A stretch of 64,000 nt of DNA from Bradysia coprophila. Lineage: Eukaryota; Arthropoda; Insecta; Diptera; Sciaridae. Where the stretch lies: assembly GCF_014529535.1 (NCBI RefSeq), contig NW_023503501.1, forward strand, positions 8,634,504-8,698,503. The letters are read 5' to 3'. Position 1 is the stretch's first letter. Every line of letters starts with the position of its first letter. The notes below the pieces were generated by a model. The model was not told where the DNA came from and made no database searches. It worked only from the letters and a program-made list of their open reading frames with translations. This document shows, piece by piece, positions 9,501 through 19,442 of this stretch. A program made the translations under genes and the position numbers.

Positions 9501-12208
9501 ACGCAATAGATTATCCAGAAAACGATCCGTTTTTGAAGGTGGCTTCGGAAAACTGCAACAACATTGGATGCATGAATTACATTCGTTCGCAAGCGACATT
9601 CTCAAATGATTGCAATCTTGATTCATTACAAGCAGTAAGTGAAATGATGATTGATCGTTATTTAGTTATGGTGTTTAGTTTTCTCTATCGCACACCTAAA
9701 AAAAATCAGGTATGGATGGTAGAGTGGTTCATCTTTACACCGTCAAGCAAAAATGCTTCGAGTGGTAGCTGCTGCCAAATAGAGGACTATTTTATATAAA
9801 AAATGTGTACAAACTCTTAACAGTGCCAAACTTTGGTTGCTACAATGTCCAGTTTCAGAACTCTATTTAGAGTACCACTCGTTGCGTCACGACTGGAGCC
9901 CGTTCACTTCCGTAGCAATAAGCACTTAATCTAATTAAAAAGTGGATGTGGAATGAAACTCTGCACTTAAGCATTCTGTTGTACTTACCCACATATCGAG
10001 GGCAACATAACGTTAACAAACTGCTTGTACCCTAATTTAACTTCTGAAACATGAACTGCTCCTAACCTGCCGTCATACTGATTTTATCTCTTTCTTTATT
10101 CATACAGGTAAATCAGGTTTCTCATTACTTGGATTTGTCTCCAGGTGAGTAGAAAATGACAACAAAATTTAAAATTATCCGAAATTTAACAAGAAGGAAG
10201 AAAGACTTCGGAGCCTGGATCCACTAATTTTTCGAATTAATTTTCTAAACAAAACTTTTTCCGTTTTCAAGTTTATGGAAATACTGAGGAGATTGCCAGT
10301 GAGTTAAGAACCTTTAAATATGGCCTACTGAAAAACAATAAAAACAAAGTGTTGCCGGAAACTTGCGACGATCCTACCATAGATTGCTACCTTACCGGTT
10401 AGTCATTAGTTTTATCCAAGGTTCTTGAAGACCAGGTTGAGACACTTACGAAGGCGGTAAGACGCTAATTTTGACAAATAGGCAAATTTCGTTAAACACA
10501 CTCATTACAGATTATGTAAAATGTCAATTTGATAAAAATATATAGGTTTCTTCCAAGGCCGTTCAAAATATCAATCGTCATCCACAGAGAAGCCAACACA
10601 ACCTCACTTTGAAGTTTTAACAAACAAATTTGTTTAAGTTGCGGTTATGATTGCTTCTGTGGATGACGCTCGGTTGTTTACGGCCTGTCAAAAATCGTTT
10701 TTACCGTACGATGGAAGAAACCTATTTTTTTAAGTTTTCTTCAATAATCTGCAATGAGTGTGTTTAACGAAATAATTTCGTCGAAATTTGTCTATTTGTC
10801 AAAATTTGCATCTCACCGCCTTCGTTAGTGCTTAACTTGGTCTTTCAGAACCTTCGTTTTATTATATCGATGTTATGACAACATGACAATGAATGATTCG
10901 GTGTTAGGTGACTTCAGAGGAACTGCTATGTATTTTCTTGGCATTTTACAATCAATGTACCATCGCTTCCATAATGTAGTTGCACCGCAATTAAATACTC
11001 TATATCCTAAATGGGATGATGAACGACTCTACCAGGAAACGAGACGGATTGTAATTGCTTGTTATCAAAATCACGCTATTGATTGGCTACGCGTTTTTGC
11101 CGGTATGTTTAATGATCTCTCGAACCGTTCCGTCATCATTAACTGACTTATATTTAAATTGAAGGTAAGAACGAGACCATGAAGTTTCGTCCAGTCGGAA
11201 ATAATTATGTGGGAAGATACAATGAGAAGGTTGATGCCAGCTCAACGGTAGAGTTTAGCCATTGTGTGTTCAGAGTGTATCATTCAAATCTTGCCGATAA
11301 AGTTCATTTTATGGATGCTAATAACACAATCATCAAAACCATCAACCTTGAAGATAACGATGTCGGCTTGAAACCTTTGGAGACTCACTACAATGTCATC
11401 GCTCAGGGAATGTTTGGTACTGGTGCTGGCCATGCATCTTTTACGCCTACAGTTAGTATAGTGGAAACTTGGAAAAGTTTCAGTCATCTTGTTATTGCAG
11501 TCAACGGATGAGACTATTCTTCCACTTTAGGTTCGCAACAAAATGTTTAACAACGACAACGAATGTCATCTTGGGCTCGATCTAATTTCGACTGATCTTT
11601 TGATTGGACGCGACCTCGGCTTGCAACCGTTCTACGTTTACTTTGAACAATGTACAGGAAAGAAGGTTACGTCGTGGGACGACTTAAATACATTACCCGC
11701 AAAAGCTCTTGCAGATTTGAAGAACGTATACAAAAGTGTGTTTGATGTAGACGCTTTTGCAGGTCTAGCGTTGGAGGAAAAATGTGGTTCGTATTTGGGA
11801 ACTGTTGGTAAATGTCTGGTGGTAAAACAATATGAACGAACAATATCAGGTAATGCGGTGGTTGTCTCTTATCCAGCAGAATTACAAACGGTTTTAATCT
11901 ATGTTTCAGGCGATAGATTCTTTTATTCACTATCTGGCGGAGCCTATCCCTTTACAAGAAGTGAGTGTTTGGACAAAAATTTTTTTTTTCTATTTTAATT
12001 CAAAATATTTCCTGTCTTTTATTGATGTGCCTTCTCATTTACAGACCAACTTGATACGATTTATAAATTTTCGTTTGCAAACCTTATATGTACTGTTACT
12101 GAACTCGAGAAAGTACCAGCCAGTGCTTTCGAATTTCCAACTATCAAAAATCCGATGGTCGCATGTCAACGGGGCATAGACTTAAGTGCGTGGAGAGGAC
12201 TTAGTTAG
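6540..12208 (+). CDS. Animal haem peroxidase 1, secreted (745 aa, 12 exons)
   Basis: Exons: 6540-6769, 8652-8751, 8807-9021, 9081-9385, 9426-9634, 10108-10144, 10272-10397, 10908-11102, 11165-11451, 11531-11849, 11910-11960, 12045-12208. All joins are GT-AG and phase-consistent. The protein has a signal peptide (about residues 1-17), a Ser/His-rich stretch (about 26-72), then the peroxidase domain. Visible landmarks: distal His265 in GQLMAHDHG, calcium-site LDLSPVYG, GDFR with catalytic Arg411, WDDERLYQETRRIV, proximal His512 in FRVYHS, GRDLG and a GDRFFYS end. The family oxidises substrates with hydrogen peroxide; chorion peroxidase and peroxidasin are relatives, but the substrate here is unknown. 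Ala264 and Ala414 replace the Asp and Glu that bind haem covalently in myeloperoxidase. Exon 4 could instead end at 9361, also in phase, giving 8 fewer residues. Confidence 0.9.
6617..6735 (+). repeat. In-frame CAGCAGCTCTCA minisatellite in peroxidase exon 1
   Basis: Irregular 12-bp units of CAGCAGCTCTCA and CATCCACTCTCA encode runs of Ser-Ser-Ser-His and His-Ile-His-Ser just after the signal peptide. The paralogous first exon (19443-19498) lacks them entirely, so the tract arose or was lost after duplication. Confidence 0.85.
7659..7848. mobile_element. Small foldback element with 11-bp direct flanks (in intron 1)
   Basis: The direct repeats GACTGGAAACA (7659-7669 and 7838-7848) flank an element whose ends are inverted (AATTCACGCCGTAAGTGTGC against CGCACTTACGACGTGAATT). 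A partial copy lies at 17607-17700. A 9-11 bp duplication would suit a MULE-type MITE; the superfamily is inferred. Confidence 0.6.
8371..8535. mobile_element. MITE with 7-bp TSD, CAATAC...GTATTG family
   Basis: Inverted ends CAATACCATCTCTAGCAAAC and GTTTGCTAGAGAGAGTATTG are flanked by the 7-bp repeat GCCAAAC (8364-8370 and 8536-8542). It lies in intron 1 of peroxidase 1. A sibling with its own 7-bp duplication is at 22908-23040 and a relative at 19646-20035. Confidence 0.8.
9742..9903. repeat. Diverged copy of the CAACGCACTTCAAG MITE family (intron 5)
   Basis: The arms around GCTTCGAGTGGTA and TACCACTCGTTGCG, and an inner segment with CTGCCAAATAGAG, match the better-preserved copy at 40199-40355. 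It lies in intron 5 of peroxidase 1. Confidence 0.55.
10416..10856. mobile_element. Foldback element with a second MITE at its centre (intron 7)
   Basis: Outer ends CCAAGGTTCTTGAAGACC and GGTCTTTCAGAACCTTCG pair. The flanks carry TTTTAT at 10410-10415 and 10857-10862. The arms run inward to about 10515 and 10750, and between them sits a complete 184-bp MITE at 10542-10725. It interrupts intron 7 of peroxidase 1 and is absent from the short corresponding intron of peroxidase 2 (27885-27941). Confidence 0.8.
10542..10725. mobile_element. MITE, ATAGGTTTCTTCCA family, copy 1
   Basis: Ends ATAGGTTTCTTCCA and TGGAAGAAACCTAT are perfect inverted repeats. Two more copies are in the window, 31563-31720 and 35194-35377 (opposite orientation). 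Inside, CATCCACAGAGAAG and CTTCTGTGGATGACG form a second inverted pair. Confidence 0.85.
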
Positions 12209-12264
12209 AATATTAGAAAAATATTGAATTATTTTCGTGTTTTTTTTTAATTTGATTTAAATGT

Positions 12265-12286
12265 AATAAAGAGTTAATTCAATAAA
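12265..12286 (+). terminator. Polyadenylation signals of peroxidase 1
   Basis: AATAAA occurs at 12265-12270 and again at 12281-12286, 57 and 73 bases after the stop codon. Confidence 0.6.
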
Positions 12287-12370
12287 TTTCAATTAAGCTA
12301 CTCCTTTGTAATCGACCGGTGGTACAAAACTTTATTTTACCTGGAAGTTAGCTCTGTATTTTGTACGGTG

Positions 12371-12555
12371 TGACTATTCGGACGCGCGGCCGAATAGTGA
12401 ATGTCATTAAGATTGACTATTCGGACGCGCGTCCGAATAGTCAATTTCACTAGAATTGACTATTCGGGCGCGCGTCCGAATAGTGTATTTCACTAGTATT
12501 GACTATTTGGACGCGCGCCCGAATAGTCAATTTCACAAGTATTGACTATTTGGAC
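12371..12555. repeat. Left terminal palindrome array of the MULE
   Basis: About five units of about 43 bp, each carrying a self-complementary core of the form CTATTCGGACGCGCG plus its complement, separated by spacers like CAATTTCACTAGAATT. The cores vary slightly (TTCGG, TTTGG, GGGCGCG). Their location fits transposase binding sites (inference). Confidence 0.85.
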
Positions 12556-12840
12556 GCTGCAAATATATATAAACTTCAAACTTCAAACTTAATTAAAAGA
12601 AAATCAAAATCTTATTTAGGTATAATGTCTACATCTTATCACAATGCAAAAAATAAACTTATTGCTTCTTGCTCGTCTTATTCTTTGTTTCTCCTCTACG
12701 CATTTCAGACATTTTTTCTCTTGAATTTCTTATTCGATCGGATCTTTTGGGTAGGTTTGTAGGTCCATTCGGGGATGAGTCACCGGGGTTCGTCTACATT
12801 TTCATATTTTTTCAATTTATTAAGTGGATTTCAAATATTT

Positions 12841-15347
12841 TTACTTAAAATTTACCTTAAGCTTCTTTCGTTTCGTGCCAATGACGCTTGTTGTCGATGA
12901 TCCCTTCGGTCGTCCAATTGAAGCATTCTTGTGTGGTAATTTTATCTTCTGTATGTCTTTTGATGTTGGACCGACAATAACCAATCGAGACTCATTTGCG
13001 TCAAATCGTGAATCCGATATCGCATTTACTGCTACTTGAGAAGGGCAATCGATTTCCATATGAGACGGTCCATTTGCTGGTATGGTAGCCGAACCATCAG
13101 CTGACCGTGTTGTGGCAACTCTATTCGATTCGAGAATGGGCAAAATCATTTCACCGGTGTTACAATTCCTTGGAACAGATAAATCCAACGCATCAAGCGC
13201 TACATTCGACTGATCGATTTGACCATTGCTGGCGGAATTTACGACACCTAAATTGATAGTATTTTGTAATTTAATCATAATGTACACATCTTTTGTTGAT
13301 CTGTATGAACTTACCCTGAAATGATGGTGAAGCACCATTTTCTTCATCAATACCAATGAAATGATCGGTGATAGGAGTGTGAATTTGATTTTTAAAGTTT
13401 TTCAACTTTTCCAGAAAAAAAGTATATTGGCCGGTTGCCATTGTCGAAACCAAAGTGTTAATTTCCTTTGTGATGGACGCAGCGGCCCTGTATCTATCTT
13501 TCTCTTCAGGTATACGAACTTTTTGGACGTAAATGGGAACTGTTACGGGAATGTGTATGTTCATTTGTAGCGCTGGATGAGATGCATTGTAATACTGAGC
13601 AGTCCACCTTGGCGCACATAATTCGGGAGCAAACAATTCCATTCCAATTTCTTTGCGAAAACGCAATATATGGCGACATGGCAAAACCATGCTCAAATGA
13701 AATTTACAGGAACATTTTGAGCTTGTTACTGTACGTCCTGAGATGGTTATTCCAGAGTCGGTGTCACAAGAGGTAAAATTCACAATTTCCATCTGGCCGA
13801 ACTCCAATTGTATTTTTGAAAATACGAATGGTGTTAAGAATTGGTGATAATTCAATAGATTCGCATCCTGGAACCTGATTCGTTCAACACGCATGTCTTG
13901 TCGCAATACTTTAATGTCCTTTTCTCACGCTAACACTGACACTGAAGTTGAAACATTTTCAAAAAATGTCAACAGATTTGAATTACGAGTTCCAACGGTT
14001 TTGATTTTATGGTTCATGCTCTCACTTCTGTTATTCGTATTGTTTAAGAAGTTTGCATACTGGTTCAGACCACACAATGTCCACTCGTCCTTTATACTAT
14101 GCCAATTCGTGTTGTAGGATTCCGTAACACTTTCGATGTTAAGTTGACACAGTTTCTCATATTGTTCGTCGTAATAGTCGTAAGAACTCGCATAACATAA
14201 CCGTTGTAAAATTTCCAACGCTTTCTGCCTTTCATCTTTCGTTATGCCTCTCTTTGCACTTATTTCACGATTGAATGTCCTCAGAACGTGGAACAAGCAA
14301 ATTTGCAACGCAACACCAATGAACTTTTCTTTGTAAACAATTCGATCGGCGAAATCCTTGTCTCCGATGACGCACTTAATTTTTGTCCAGTTCGGATTTA
14401 TCTCTTTGAAACTATCTAATACGAATTCTATTACGACTCGTGATTCGCTTTTGCAGATGGCAAGCGCTACGATTTCAGTTGTTCCATTAGCATCAACAAC
14501 GGATTGAACAAATAAAGGCATTTCACGCTCGTTCATTTTGTATGTTGCATCATACAGCACTAACTCTGGATATTTATCAAATATCGATGCCATTCTTGTG
14601 TCTTGAAAAAATATGCACACGAGTTCATCGTTTTCGTCTCTAAGCACACGAACATTTGCACCGGGAACTTTCAGCATGCTACACAACAACTTTTCAAGCT
14701 CACTTTCTCCAGGAATAACCTTTTCCTTATCGATGCGTTTTGCGGTCTGCAAGTTATGTATTGATTTTAATAAAATCGGTGCTTGATTGCCATGTTTTTT
14801 TCTCTCTTCCATCAGTTGATTCTTAATTTTGAATTTCTTGCCATTAGCCTCAAGTGACGTTGAAGCTAAATTTATTTCTTCTTTGGACAAGCGGACGTTC
14901 TCGGGATAGTGTAGGAATGTTTGCTGATTTAATTGGTGGTTTTCGTGGACTTCATTCATACTTGTCACTTTCAGTTTATCTCCTTTGAAAACGATATTGA
15001 TCTGTGCGAATGAATGAAAATTTTGTCGATACAATCATGTAATCTATTTGTTGGGCGGGTTTTTGTTCGTAAATTGAATATAAGTTCATGAAACTCACCC
15101 TCATAGGACAGTTTTTCTTAAATGTTGATGACTTTCGCACCCCCTTGCTCTCAGAAGGACGTTCTCTTCCAGCTTTACATTGCAAAGATAGTCGACTGTA
15201 AATGAGTTTCCTCACTATTTCGCCTTCACCTTTTAACAAATGTGTATCGCGACGGACTAAAACAACATTATTAGCACATTCATACGCTTCTTTCACTTGC
15301 AATAGTTCTCCGAAACTGTTAAATTCTTGATTAACAACAAATGCCAT
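12841..15347 (-). pseudogene. MULE transposase, ZSWIM-like, one in-frame stop
   Basis: Exons on the minus strand: 15347-15099, 15001-13315, 13247-12841, GT-AG and in phase. The product would be about 780 residues. Order: an N-terminal FAR1/FLYWCH-like region with Cys residues, then a MULE DDE core (LYDATYKMNEREMPLFVQ, later GDKDFADR and CLFHVL), then a SWIM zinc-binding motif (CSCKFHLSMVLPCRHIL), then a Ser/Thr-rich tail with GRPKGSS and a basic end. It resembles ZSWIM1/ZSWIM3-type domesticated MULE proteins. A TGA at 13927-13925 lies between the DDE core and the SWIM motif with the same frame open on both sides. The simplest reading is one nonsense mutation in a young copy; a tiny unrecognised intron or readthrough is less likely. 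Confidence 0.85.
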
Positions 15348-15568
15348 TATTGTAGAAATGTAACTGTTTCCAATATGGCTACATAAATTGTGAATGACAT
15401 GCACAAACCGCACAAAATAGATTTCTAAAGAATCTAACAATGCAGAGTTTACAATAAAAAGTATGAATATCTGTATATGTGTCACGTTCACTTTTCTTAT
15501 TATTCAAATTAAATAATTAAATAGGCACGAGATTAGCCACCTCGGACGGTCACAAAATGATGGAAGAG

Positions 15569-15699
15569 ATTAGCCAGCCCTACTAGTACTGACTATTCGG
15601 ACGGTCACAAAATGATGGAATAAAATTTTCGCGCGCGCGAAATTTTATTCCATCATTTTGTGACCGTCCGAATAGTCAGTACTAGTAGGGCTGGCTAAT
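15569..15699. repeat. 131-bp nearly perfect palindrome, right side of the MULE
   Basis: The arms run from ATTAGCCAGCCCTACTAGTA to the CGCGCGCGCG centre at 15630-15639 and back, differing by one base indel. The arms contain GGACGGTCACAAAATGATGG, of which another direct copy lies at about 15543. It may be a separate small element nested in the array. Confidence 0.85.
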
Positions 15700-15980
15700 C
15701 GGGCGCACGTCCAAATAGTAAATACTAATGGAATTCACTATTCGGACGCGGCGTCCAAATAGTCAATGCTAATGGAATTCACTATTCGGACGCGGCGTCC
15801 AAATAGTAAATGCTAATGGAATTCACTATTCGGACGCGGCGTCCAAATAGTCAATGCTAATGGAATTCACTATTCGGACGCGGCGTCCAAATAGTAAATG
15901 CTAATGGAATTCACTATTCGGACGCGGCGTCCAAATAGTCAATGCTAATGGAATTCACTATTCGGACGCGCGTCCAAATA
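15699..15980. repeat. Right terminal palindrome array of the MULE, 44-bp units
   Basis: Six near-identical 44-bp units, each with a CTATTCGGACGCGG core and its complement and a spacer ending GCTAATGGAATTCA. Successive units alternate AGTAAA and AGTCAA after the core, so the array reads as three 88-bp dimers. Confidence 0.9.
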
Positions 15981-16207
15981 GCAGCAGCCTATTTTGTATA
16001 ACTCTCTTTTCTTGATAAAAGAAACTAAATTTTGTCCAGTGACTAACAAAACTTCGTCAACCGAAACAGCTCTAAGCTTAGTACACTCGGATTCTTCTGA
16101 GTTCGGTCCAGATAGTAGATCAGATAAAGTTCCATGGACGTTACTCTATTAGAAAAGTATTATAGATTTCGGACATGTGATGAAACTCGCCATATAAATT
16201 TAATTAT

Positions 16208-16377
16208 ACGTTGCACCAATGCACTTCAAGCATGAGTGATCATAGTCAGCTGCAAAAAATTCTCTATTTTACATGAAAATATGTTTACAGTGTTTTGTGT
16301 TTTATGATACACTGGCCCGTTTCAGTACTTTATTTGGTGTACCACTCATGCTTGAAGTGCGTTGGTTGGATTAATCA
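16208..16377. mobile_element. MITE, CAACGCACTTCAAG family
   Basis: Inverted ends GCACTTCAAGCATGAGTG and CACTCATGCTTGAAGTGC match the copy at 40199-40355. Flanking duplications are not clear here. Confidence 0.75.
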
Positions 16378-17390
16378 TCTGTCAAAATAAGATAAGTTTA
16401 AACTGTTTAAGTCAAAATTAATGATGTAGCTTTACTCATAGAGGCTACAGTAAGAGGCAGTTATATTTCAGCATGAATTTGCTTCGCGTTTTTCAGCTAT
16501 TCCACACATACAAAGAAAACTACTCCGACGACTTTATACGGTCATTACAACTACATCGCGTGGGCGTCTAGCTTCTTCAACTGTTTAAACAATTAAAAAC
16601 CGAGGCGGAAACAATACTAGCGAATAATGGGACAGCGTTCGGGCGAATAAAGGGAAATGCAAGTAAATAATGGGGAAATAATAAGTTAATAATGGGCGAG
16701 TGGTCGAACAGTGGGACAAATAATAAGTTTCGTCATTCAACAGTTGACATACGTCATTAGGTTTCTTTTTCATTTCTACTTTAAACCTATTCCGCTTCAA
16801 CATCATAATTCGTTCACTATCCGTATCATATGCGCTATGAGATTGAATTAAGGATCCACTGGAATACCAATATCTCGAACCTCCTGTTTACGTTCGATGA
16901 CTTCACATTTTATCAACCAACTTGCATCAGTAATTTTACACCATCCGCGAACAAAATTGGAAGTGCAAGCGCCACACACTCAGTTATGTGATTGACACCA
17001 ATTAATAACAACGTCCGAGGATACTACCAGCTGGAACACCTAAGGTCATTGTATAAGTTCTCGATTTGATGTAGCCAATTACCACATAAAAATGCCGTTC
17101 ACTGACAAATTCAATTAGCCGCAATGCCGTTCATCTTGTCGTTGAGATCGTTTGCGTCAAGTTTCAGATAGTGGTGAGGTGAATTCGATTCCATACCCTT
17201 CGTATGACGATTGCAACATTACAAAAATGAATTCACCTGGGGATCCGTAATTTCTCTGATCCGATGAGGGTTTGCATCACCTTGAATGTATATAAACACT
17301 TTGAACTAGATTATGCCAGTGACTGCATGTCCAGTCCATGAGTAATATTGCGCTTAGACATCTGTCAAATATTTTTAATGGAGTTAAAGC

Positions 17391-17593
17391 ACGGCAGAGT
17401 AAAATAAACCAGGCAGGAGCGGTTCATTTTCGAAACGTCAAATAAGGGACCTAATACACTGTATGAAAATGAACTGAAATGAACACTGACATAAATTGAA
17501 AAATTTTGTTCGCAAAAAATATTGGGCTGCTAGATTATTCAGGTCCCTTGTCAAATCAGCGCTCCTGCCTGGTTAACTTTACTCTGTCGTGAG
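17391..17593. mobile_element. Foldback MITE, CACGGCAGAGTAAA family
   Basis: Ends CACGGCAGAGTAAAATAAAC and CTTTACTCTGTCGTG, with inner CCAGGCAGGAGCG against CGCTCCTGCCTGG, pair over about 60 bp. A fragment of the same end lies at about 54028-54065. Confidence 0.75.
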
Positions 17594-17864
17594 TTTAAGG
17601 AGTTTAATTCACGCCGTCAGTGTGCTTAAAATTTGAATTGCAAGTAAACGATTCGATGAAAAAATGAATCCAAAATTAAAATGACGCTGCGTTAGAAAGT
17701 CAATTGCATAGTTTCAGGATTGCTTTAAGACATGCTTGGCTTACCCTCGGGCTTACCTGACTTGTATGGCTGGAGGAATTTTGAATTGCTATTTTAATGT
17801 AATTCATGCTACATTCTACAGATGACTACATCATGTAGGAAAATTTTTTAGATTTTGCTTTTGA

Positions 17865-18065
17865 CGCAAATAGTTACGGAACATTGACGTTCGCAAATCC
17901 AGATCTACTAATGTTTTTCAAGTTATAAACAGGTGTTGCCTGTGCGTATTTCAAATAGCGCCGGCGGATTATTATTTTATTTATTCAGCTTTCTTAACCA
18001 CTCGATTATAAACGGTCTTTGTTGATTTTTCAAATATTTCCCTCCATTTAAGCTTGTTATCTACG
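17865..18065 (+). repeat. Diverged third copy of the upstream direct repeat
   Basis: It matches 300-480 and 1793-2010 in order and orientation: the ACATTGACGTTCGC segment, TTATTTTATTTATTCAGCTT, then a GATTTTTCAAATATTTCC segment. It lies upstream of peroxidase 2 as the others lie upstream of peroxidase 1, marking the left part of the duplicated block. Confidence 0.6.
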
Positions 18066-19442
18066 TACATCATGAGCAAATATTTCAATGTGTTGTGTTA
18101 CACGTTTTTGATTATGACAACCATTTCAATTTAATACACATATGTTTTCTAACAGAACCAAATCAATTTTATTTAATAGATTGTAGGTAAAATCATTTTT
18201 CAGGTATGTGCGCTGCGAAGATTCTATTATTGGCCTCTCAAATGCGTTAAGAAAATGGCATATTTCCTCTCATTCTGCGAATGGTGAATTCAGAAGCGAA
18301 AATTTTTATTTATTTTATGATTATTTGTTACAGTCGGCAACTTTGAAACAAGTGCCTTATTTCGTTTAAACTGCATTTCAGCTGGTCCATTATATAAAAC
18401 CAAAATTCATATAAAGGTGGAATTGTTACACACATGTGGTAGAGGTTAAAAGAAAGAAGTCACACTGTAACATTTGTTTTTCTTGGTTTTTTGTGGACAA
18501 ACCCGAATTTTCGCAAAAAGTTACATCTGAAAAGCGCAGTGTTTTCCTCACTGGGGAAAGAGTTACTTTTTCTAGGTGAAATTTACTGGAATTTATCAAA
18601 AATTAATCCAATCATGAACACTCAAATATTCCGCCGTATTATCAATCTCTTATTCTTATAAGTTCACTTGGTTCCACACATTCACATATGTGTATGAGAC
18701 TATGAGTCATAAGATATAAATGTGTGGAACAACGTGGACAAAAAAAGGATAATGGCACTACGGCAGCGTAATGTGTTCATTGTTCGTTCAAACAGATCAC
18801 TGTAAAAAAATCCATAAAAAATAGTACTTTGTTTGACAGCTGTCACTACGATCAGTCATGCTGATAGTGCGCTGACTCTCATAACATTCAAAATTCACGA
18901 AAATATTAATTGCTTACTACGTCGTAAAAGAAACCAAATGTATAAAAACGAGTGTATGAAGAAGGTAGTATTTTTGCGAAACGTGTTTTGGAGTCAAGTT
19001 GAAGAAAATCGACTCAAAATGTCAAATTCATTGAAAGAAAAATCTAACTATCATCAAAGTCTGTGCTAGAATTGAGTGCTACCGAATGGTTGAGTCTATA
19101 AATCGTCAGAAACAACTAGAAGGTTGATTTAAGCTGGCAACATCTTCTACTGGTAAAAAATACCTTATTTCTATAGACTCCACTAGAATGTCGAATACAA
19201 ACTGGACACAGTCAGTAAGATCTTAGATCCATTATTTATTAACTATCAGTCTCAAAACTACATTTAACTGACCTACAAATCATTCTAAATAACAAAATCT
19301 TTCGGATATGAGAATGGCTCTACCGTTAACAGCTTTGATAAAGGCAAAAAATATTATTGAGAAATGTGGCGAAAAAAGTCTGTGTCCCGATCATTCATCG
19401 TTGAACCATTCGAGTGGTGAGGTCTTTTCAAAGAGTGCTGCG

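Larger units (their letters stand above)
12366..15989 (-). mobile_element. Mutator-like element (MULE) with 9-bp TSD
   Basis: The element is flanked by the exact 9-bp duplication TATTTTGTA (12357-12365 and 15990-15998), the length typical of Mutator-like elements. Its ends form weak inverted repeats leading into CTATTCGGACGCGCG, then arrays of palindromes at both ends (12371-12555 and about 15699-15980). Between them lies one gene, on the minus strand, encoding a MULE/SWIM-type transposase interrupted by a single stop. It is inserted about 150 bases downstream of the peroxidase 1 stop codon. Confidence 0.9.
15999..17864. other. Intergenic stretch between the MULE and the peroxidase 2 block
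   Basis: No gene is seen. It holds a MITE of the CAACGCACTTCAAG family (about 16208-16377), a fragment of the CAAAGTATATAAACACTG family (about 17155-17310), a foldback (17391-17593) and a partial copy of the 7670-7837 element (17607-17700). About 16440-17100 shows nothing I recognise. Confidence 0.5.

Noticed and set aside
11284-11930. Minus-strand ORFs over peroxidase exons 9 and 10
   Set aside because: Antisense to exons whose conserved motifs are on the plus strand.
13925-13927. Selenocysteine or programmed readthrough at TGA
   Set aside because: Nothing in the sequence supports recoding; one nonsense mutation in a transposon copy is simpler.
13361-14117. Plus-strand ORFs of 64-74 residues
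   Set aside because: Antisense to the MULE transposase, whose DDE and SWIM motifs fix the strand.
15348-15491. Upstream extension of the MULE first exon to 15491
   Set aside because: The extension has no resemblance to the family's N-terminus; the Met at 15347 begins the matching region.
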